From Nymphaea colorata (taxonomy: Eukaryota > Streptophyta > Magnoliopsida > Nymphaeales > Nymphaeaceae), in contig NC_045149.1 of assembly GCF_008831285.2 (NCBI RefSeq), forward strand, positions 1,056,001-1,120,000: DNA of 64,000 bases, given 5' to 3'. The notes below the pieces were generated by a model that saw only the letters and a program-made list of their open reading frames with translations, was not told where the DNA came from and ran no database searches. Position 1 is the first letter of the stretch, and the number at the start of each line of letters is the position of its first letter. Below are positions 59,435 to 64,000 of the stretch, piece by piece. The position numbers and the translations under genes are program-made.

Positions 59435-60445
59435 AACGTCTTCACCAATCTGTGACCGATTACCAACTTTGACAACCTAGCTGACGATTTTAGCTGAGGA
59501 CCCTGGAGGCATTATAATAACAAAATGGTACATGGTGAACCACAAAATCTGTGAATTTTGAATGGATGAAAGAGTTAAATCTACATCATCTAGAAGGCGG
59601 TTGGAAACAAGACCAAACAGAGATGCATCCACGGACTATCTCAACCACTATGACAAAGTAAAAGCAAGCAGCAGGACAAAGTAGAAGACAATAAGATGCA
59701 CTCAATCATGCAACAAAGTTACAAATTATAAAAAATTAACACGAATGAGAATAATCGTCCATGAATCAAATGCTCTTCAGCAAGAGCAGTATCATAAGGC
59801 CATACATAAATAAAGGGCAGAAACAAAGATATCCTCAAATACTATGAATTTGGAGATTGAGTATCAATCCAAAGAAAAGTGAAGCATCTCATATCACAGT
59901 TTTGGCTTTCTTTGGAGTTCAACTTCCTGTGATTCTTTTAGTATTGAAAAAAAATCCACTTATCTGATCGATACTGCTCATTTAAAATACATTTTTTAGC
60001 ACATCGGCAATGCTTCAACATTATCAAAGTAGGAGCATGATAAAGCTGGTTAATTTTTGCTGCTCTGTGGAAATTTCTGAAGGGACATCGAATGAGAGGA
60101 CGATCCAGCATGGTACCACATGGCAGCCCAACCTACCCACAGGATTCATTAGCTTTGCATTGCATTAACCCTTTTCTGGTGGGAATAGAATAGTCCTCCA
60201 GTAAAACAAAATTGGCTATTGCTCAGAAACAAAATGGTTCTTCCAGGCACACATAAAGATAAAACAAAAAGCTTAAAAGAAAGAATGGTATTTCATTCAT
60301 TGATTATGGTATAAAGCAGGATGGTGAAACTTAAAGATCTATTTAATGCACATAAAAACTTGGAAACATTTATCTGAAAATATTTATGAGATCATGGCAC
60401 AAGGCCAAAAGAATTGCCTCTCTTCTTAAACAACCACTCCTGAGG
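59232..60445. other. Downstream flank of the TIR-NB gene
   Basis: No further coding was recognised. On the minus strand this is the 3' UTR and beyond for the TIR-NB gene. I saw no unambiguous AATAAA close to the stop. Confidence 0.4.
59381..59431. repeat. (TA)n microsatellite
   Basis: TA run of about 25 units with two GT interruptions. Confidence 0.95.
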
Positions 60446-63400
60446 TTAGCTGTTCTGGGTGCTTATATGAAACCTTATGAGCTTAGCCAACATCTCCCGC
60501 AAGGATATTGTATCAGGATGATTTAGGCCACAAACTACAGTTCTCATACTTAAAGCAGACCGGCAGAGATCCTCTCCTATATCGTACATTCCACTCTTAA
60601 GCATCAGTTTGGCCCTTGTTTCTAGTAGCGTAGCCTTCAAAAGTGTCATTTCATGCCATAAGTTGGCATTTAATTGTGTCTCTGATTGCACTGACCTTCC
60701 CCAGCAAAAGGATTTCTCGAGCCACTTCTCAACCTTTGAAACCAAAGATTCTTCTGCAGCCTCCAATGCACGAGTACAAAGATATAGGAGCTCCACTGCA
60801 GCATGACACCTGGAGAATGTGTTGAATGTATAAACAGCAAGGGGCAAAGCTACTCTTCTTATAAAGGTCATCAATTCAGGAACCTTCAATTCAACAATTA
60901 TTGGATCATTCCCAATTCCAAAGAGTAGAAAGCATGCCGCCCACAAATGATCAGCATGCCAAGTGATGGTACCTCTGACACTAACACTGCAGACCATTGC
61001 TTGTGCAGCACTACTGCCACCCCTCTTCCGAGCATACTGCTTAATGATGTCGTGGAAATAGATCCACCCTTGCTTACTGCTACACCTTGCAATTCCAAAT
61101 CTTACCAGCATTGCTGCTGCTTCTGCTACAGATCTCTGAATATGGGAAGTTCTACAGCAACCAGTAATTGCACAGAAACATTTCTTCCATGACCTGAATA
61201 TGGAGTGTTTGCCCAGTAACTTATCCACTGCTTGTGCCAATAGTGGCACTGGGATGGCAGATGGAGCAAACCAGCCACTTACCCACACAATACTTGAGGC
61301 CAATTTTTCAGGCCCCTCCTCATGATCGAAAATGGAGAAGCAAACATCCAAGAGCTGCATAAGAGAAGGGTGATATCGCAAGACTGAATCCTCCTTCTCC
61401 TCAAATAAAAGATCCCTAAGAGGCATCCTATTAATAGTATCAAGAAGCCATGTGGCAGTAACAGGCAGCTCTGATTCAGAAAGAATTGACCCAACAAGCC
61501 GAAGCCCCAGAGGAAGCCTATCCAACTTCTCTTCTATAGTTCTAAGTGCATCAAGCTCAGTGACAGGATACTCTGCCTCTCCTGTCACCAAAGTCATGGC
61601 CTCTGAGCTAGACAAATAAGAGAGCTTCAGTGGTTCAAGATTCATAACTCGAGGAAGGCGCGTTGAGATCAAAACATGGGTTGCTCCTCCAAAGCGTGGC
61701 AAGAGCTCCATGATATTAACAGCATCCCACCAATCCTTCTCACTTTCCAAGTTGTCGATCACCAGCAAGTATGGAATGTCTCTAATGAGTTCCCTCCTTA
61801 CCCTTTGAAAGGCCAAGGCCTCCTGCTCCTCAAAACTCCTTGTCCTATATTTTCCAGGGCCAACTTGAGTCTCAGTGCCCACATCAAGGCCCAACAAAGA
61901 GCACAAATTCAAATAGTTCTGCCTAAAGAATCTTGATTCCCCTCCTACCCACAACACTAACTTATACCTCTGTGCGTACCTGTACGCATACTCTAACAAC
62001 AGTTCAGTTTTACCAATGCCCGACTCCCCGGAGACACAAGCTACACCTTTACCATACAGTACACCGTTATAACTTCGACTTCTTGAATACCTTGGCCCAT
62101 GATTGTTCCTCGACGGCTTATGTTGATCTTGTGGACTCCCACATCTCTGCATTTCGATCTCCTTCTCTGATTCTTTCCATACTACTTGCTCTTTTCCCTT
62201 CTTGTTCTCTCTCCTCCCTTCTCTCTGTGATTCCTCACCCACATCATTGTCTTCTTCCCCTCTCTTCCTCCTGCTAACGGTCACATTCTTCCTCCTGTTC
62301 TTAGTTTTCAAATTAAAGTACTCCCCTTCTCCATCGCCATTGACATCTCCAAACAGCATAAGCTCCAGCTCAAGGAGCTCCCTCCTTCTCCCCACAAAAT
62401 TATCATTCCTGGGGAATGGGAATTCCTCCTTTTCTAGCCTGTCCTTCCTCGTTTTCTCGCGCTCGGCGACGCTCCTCCGGCCAAGCCTCAGGCCGATAAG
62501 ATTCACTGTGCTCGAAATGCTATCCCGCCAATGCCCCAAATGTGCGTCCAACTTCGATCCCTCCACTCTGGACAGACCATCCACTGCCTCCCTCCATTCC
62601 TTCTCGACCCCATCGTATAGAACCCATAGCTCCCCACCATGCTTCTCCCACAATTCTCCCCTCTTTTCTATGATGTCCCTAGTGATGCAATCGTCTGGCC
62701 CGAGATCAAAGTAAATGGGAATCAAATTCTTCCTACCTAGAAAGATCTTGAGCTCGTCGATGGTATATGGATTCGAGAAGGATTTCTTCGTGATGATCAC
62801 GATTCCAAAGGTCGCCGAGTTTATCACCCTCTCCGCGATGTCGTGGCTCCGGGAGTTCCGGTATCGGGCGCGATCGGCGGCAAAGCAGGCGATCCCCTCG
62901 GACTCCAGGGCGGAGCGCAACCACTTGGTAAACCTCAGCAACAAAGGCTTCCTCCCGTGAGTCCCAATGTATACATCGCAACTCCTCATCCCCGCCGACG
63001 ACGACAAAGAGGTTGAGCAACCACGGTAGGAGCTCTCGCTAGTCCTGATAGAGCTCCCTCCGCCACCGCCGCCACCGCCACCACCACCGCTCAATCGTTT
63101 TCGCCTGATTCTTCGATGCTTCAACGGTCGCAGAGCACTTGCCTCGCGCCTCACTGGCCGGTGATCACTCCCCTCGTCGCTGCAGATCAACGAGCAGCTC
63201 TCGGACGGGCACTTTTCCGCCGAATCAAGCGACAGCACTGAGTTGGGGAGGTCGACTTGCAATGATCTGTCTTCTTTTCTCGTTTCATCTCGTTCTCTAA
63301 GACCTTCGACGACCCGTTTCAGCAGGGAGGCGTCGCTGGAATCCCGTGACTGGGAAGCCAATCGCTCTCCGCCAAGGGAACCGACGCCGGTGGATCCTGA

Positions 63401-63619
63401 TCCAAAGAGGCGGGCCGAAATGGAGCTGGGAGTCGGCTCAGCTGCGACCGACGACGATGATTTGAAGGAGGGGGGCGTGCGGGGCGAGAAGAAGGGTGAC
63501 TGTTTAGCCGAGACGAAGGAAGAGGAGGAGGACGAGAGGTTTCTCACCGTCTTTGGCTCACACATCGATAATGGTGGTGGCTCCTCCCCCGCAAACAACT
63601 CCATCTTCGCCTTTTCCAC
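60446..63619 (-). CDS. TIR-NB-ARC-TPR protein (TNP/XTNX type), single exon
   Basis: An intact 1057-residue frame. Residues 1-210 are low-complexity (serine-rich, with a 12-glycine run near 178-188). TIR spans about 212-375 (CDVYIGTHGRKPLLLRFTKW), with YTIDELKIFL giving the likely catalytic glutamate at 289. The NB start is FVGRRREL near 408. A charged linker precedes the P-loop GESGIGKTE (531-539). Walker B LLVIDN is near 618, the GLPL-like motif LPLGLRLVG near 702 and the MHD-like FHD at 855-857. Helical repeats with TPR/kinesin-light-chain features (NHPDTISLREML) close the protein. This order is that of the conserved plant TIR-NB family lacking leucine-rich repeats (Arabidopsis At4g23440 and At5g56220 type). 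Related TIRs act in immune or cell-death NADase signalling. The role here is inferred. The start is the first methionine of the frame; MELFAG at residue 6 is an alternative. Confidence 0.93.
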   Translation of the reverse strand: MEKAKMELFAGEEPPPLSMCEPKTVRNLSSSSSSFVSAKQSPFFSPRTPPSFKSSSSVAAEPTPSSISARLFGSGSTGVGSLGGERLASQSRDSSDASLLKRVVEGLRERDETRKEDRSLQVDLPNSVLSLDSAEKCPSESCSLICSDEGSDHRPVRREASALRPLKHRRIRRKRLSGGGGGGGGGGGSSIRTSESSYRGCSTSLSSSAGMRSCDVYIGTHGRKPLLLRFTKWLRSALESEGIACFAADRARYRNSRSHDIAERVINSATFGIVIITKKSFSNPYTIDELKIFLGRKNLIPIYFDLGPDDCITRDIIEKRGELWEKHGGELWVLYDGVEKEWREAVDGLSRVEGSKLDAHLGHWRDSISSTVNLIGLRLGRRSVAEREKTRKDRLEKEEFPFPRNDNFVGRRRELLELELMLFGDVNGDGEGEYFNLKTKNRRKNVTVSRRKRGEEDNDVGEESQREGRRENKKGKEQVVWKESEKEIEMQRCGSPQDQHKPSRNNHGPRYSRSRSYNGVLYGKGVACVSGESGIGKTELLLEYAYRYAQRYKLVLWVGGESRFFRQNYLNLCSLLGLDVGTETQVGPGKYRTRSFEEQEALAFQRVRRELIRDIPYLLVIDNLESEKDWWDAVNIMELLPRFGGATHVLISTRLPRVMNLEPLKLSYLSSSEAMTLVTGEAEYPVTELDALRTIEEKLDRLPLGLRLVGSILSESELPVTATWLLDTINRMPLRDLLFEEKEDSVLRYHPSLMQLLDVCFSIFDHEEGPEKLASSIVWVSGWFAPSAIPVPLLAQAVDKLLGKHSIFRSWKKCFCAITGCCRTSHIQRSVAEAAAMLVRFGIARCSSKQGWIYFHDIIKQYARKRGGSSAAQAMVCSVSVRGTITWHADHLWAACFLLFGIGNDPIIVELKVPELMTFIRRVALPLAVYTFNTFSRCHAAVELLYLCTRALEAAEESLVSKVEKWLEKSFCWGRSVQSETQLNANLWHEMTLLKATLLETRAKLMLKSGMYDIGEDLCRSALSMRTVVCGLNHPDTISLREMLAKLIRFHISTQNS

Positions 63620-64000
63620 AGAATACCGAGACTCACTCCCTTCTCATCAGAGAAGGATGAAAAGACGGCCACAGTGTTCTACCGCCTGCGAGCGAAATGC
63701 CGGCTGCCCAATTCGAGAAAACGCCAATCAGCACTGCGGAGAGAGGCTCCGATGGGAATTGGGAAGTTCCGAGGGTCGGAACAGTGGTTGCCATAAAAAT
63801 CGAAATGGAAGGAGGGGAAGAAGGAACGACGACATGGCCTGTGAGATCCCTTCCGTCTTTCCATTCACAGTTTCCGCGTCAGATCCCGACTCGGACACCC
63901 ATGTTCCCATTCATTGGACGACGAAACCGGTTCGCCGCTTTCCCTCCATCGTGAAAGCCTGGCTGCACAGAGTGCTAGATCTCGCCCTTCTCAACGACGA
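63620..64000 (-). promoter_or_regulatory. Upstream region of the TIR-NB gene
   Basis: About 380 bp upstream of the start are visible, fairly GC-rich, with no clear TATA box. The open frames here on both strands show no recognised domain. The transcription start cannot be placed by eye. Confidence 0.35.

Noticed and set aside
62202-62714. 170-codon plus-strand frame inside the TIR-NB gene
   Set aside because: It is the complement of the TIR-NB coding sequence, and the minus strand carries the recognisable domains.

Overview
This is a gene-poor stretch of an angiosperm nuclear genome. The evidence is four plant LTR-retroelement remnants whose primer sites or domains are of plant type (initiator-Met primer sites, a chromodomain integrase), a TRIM, a PIF/Harbinger fossil, a nuclear tRNA-Leu(CAA), and a plant TIR-NB-TPR (TNP/XTNX-type) gene. 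I could not tell monocot from eudicot.

Layout. 1-147: an exon-like piece of a gene running off the left edge. 3221-8019: a complete Ty1/copia element on the minus strand (240-bp LTRs, CTACC target duplication) with no gag and a frame-breaking 445-bp internal duplication. 10242-10330: a frameshifted zinc-knuckle remnant. 11448-23854: a 12.4-kb Ty3/gypsy chromovirus on the minus strand, with 3.5-kb LTRs, a CCCTC target duplication and one gag-pol frame broken by three in-frame stops. 24656-24737: an HMA-like exon remnant. 26953-29820: a second copia family (minus), with one LTR, meeting head to head at about 29820 a third copia fragment (plus, 29825-32371) of the same family as the first. 33488-33571: tRNA-Leu(CAA), flanked by local duplications. 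35794-36199: a TRIM. 37431-43262: two old gypsy fossils in tandem, about 3.67 kb apart. 45296-48705: a degenerate PIF/Harbinger transposon that still shows both its Myb/SANT-like gene and its DDE transposase. 52733-54573: three phase-compatible exons of an unrecognised host gene. 58481-59231: a MITE-like inverted-repeat element. 60446-63619: the one clearly intact protein gene, a single-exon 1057-residue TIR-NB-ARC-TPR protein on the minus strand.

How the parts work together. Almost everything left of 50 kb is a graveyard of mobile elements of differing age. The 12.4-kb gypsy and the first copia are the youngest, having intact target duplications and near-identical LTRs. The tandem gypsy fossils and the Harbinger are much older and full of frameshifts. 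The host genes lie at the right end, plus a possible exon at the left edge. I see no operon-like or obviously new molecular system. The most informative points are structural: the gypsy polyprotein ends inside its 3' LTR, its three stops could each have arisen by one C-to-T change, the copia elements show a gag loss, an out-of-frame duplication and a head-to-head chimera, and a TIR-NB-TPR gene survives in a single exon.
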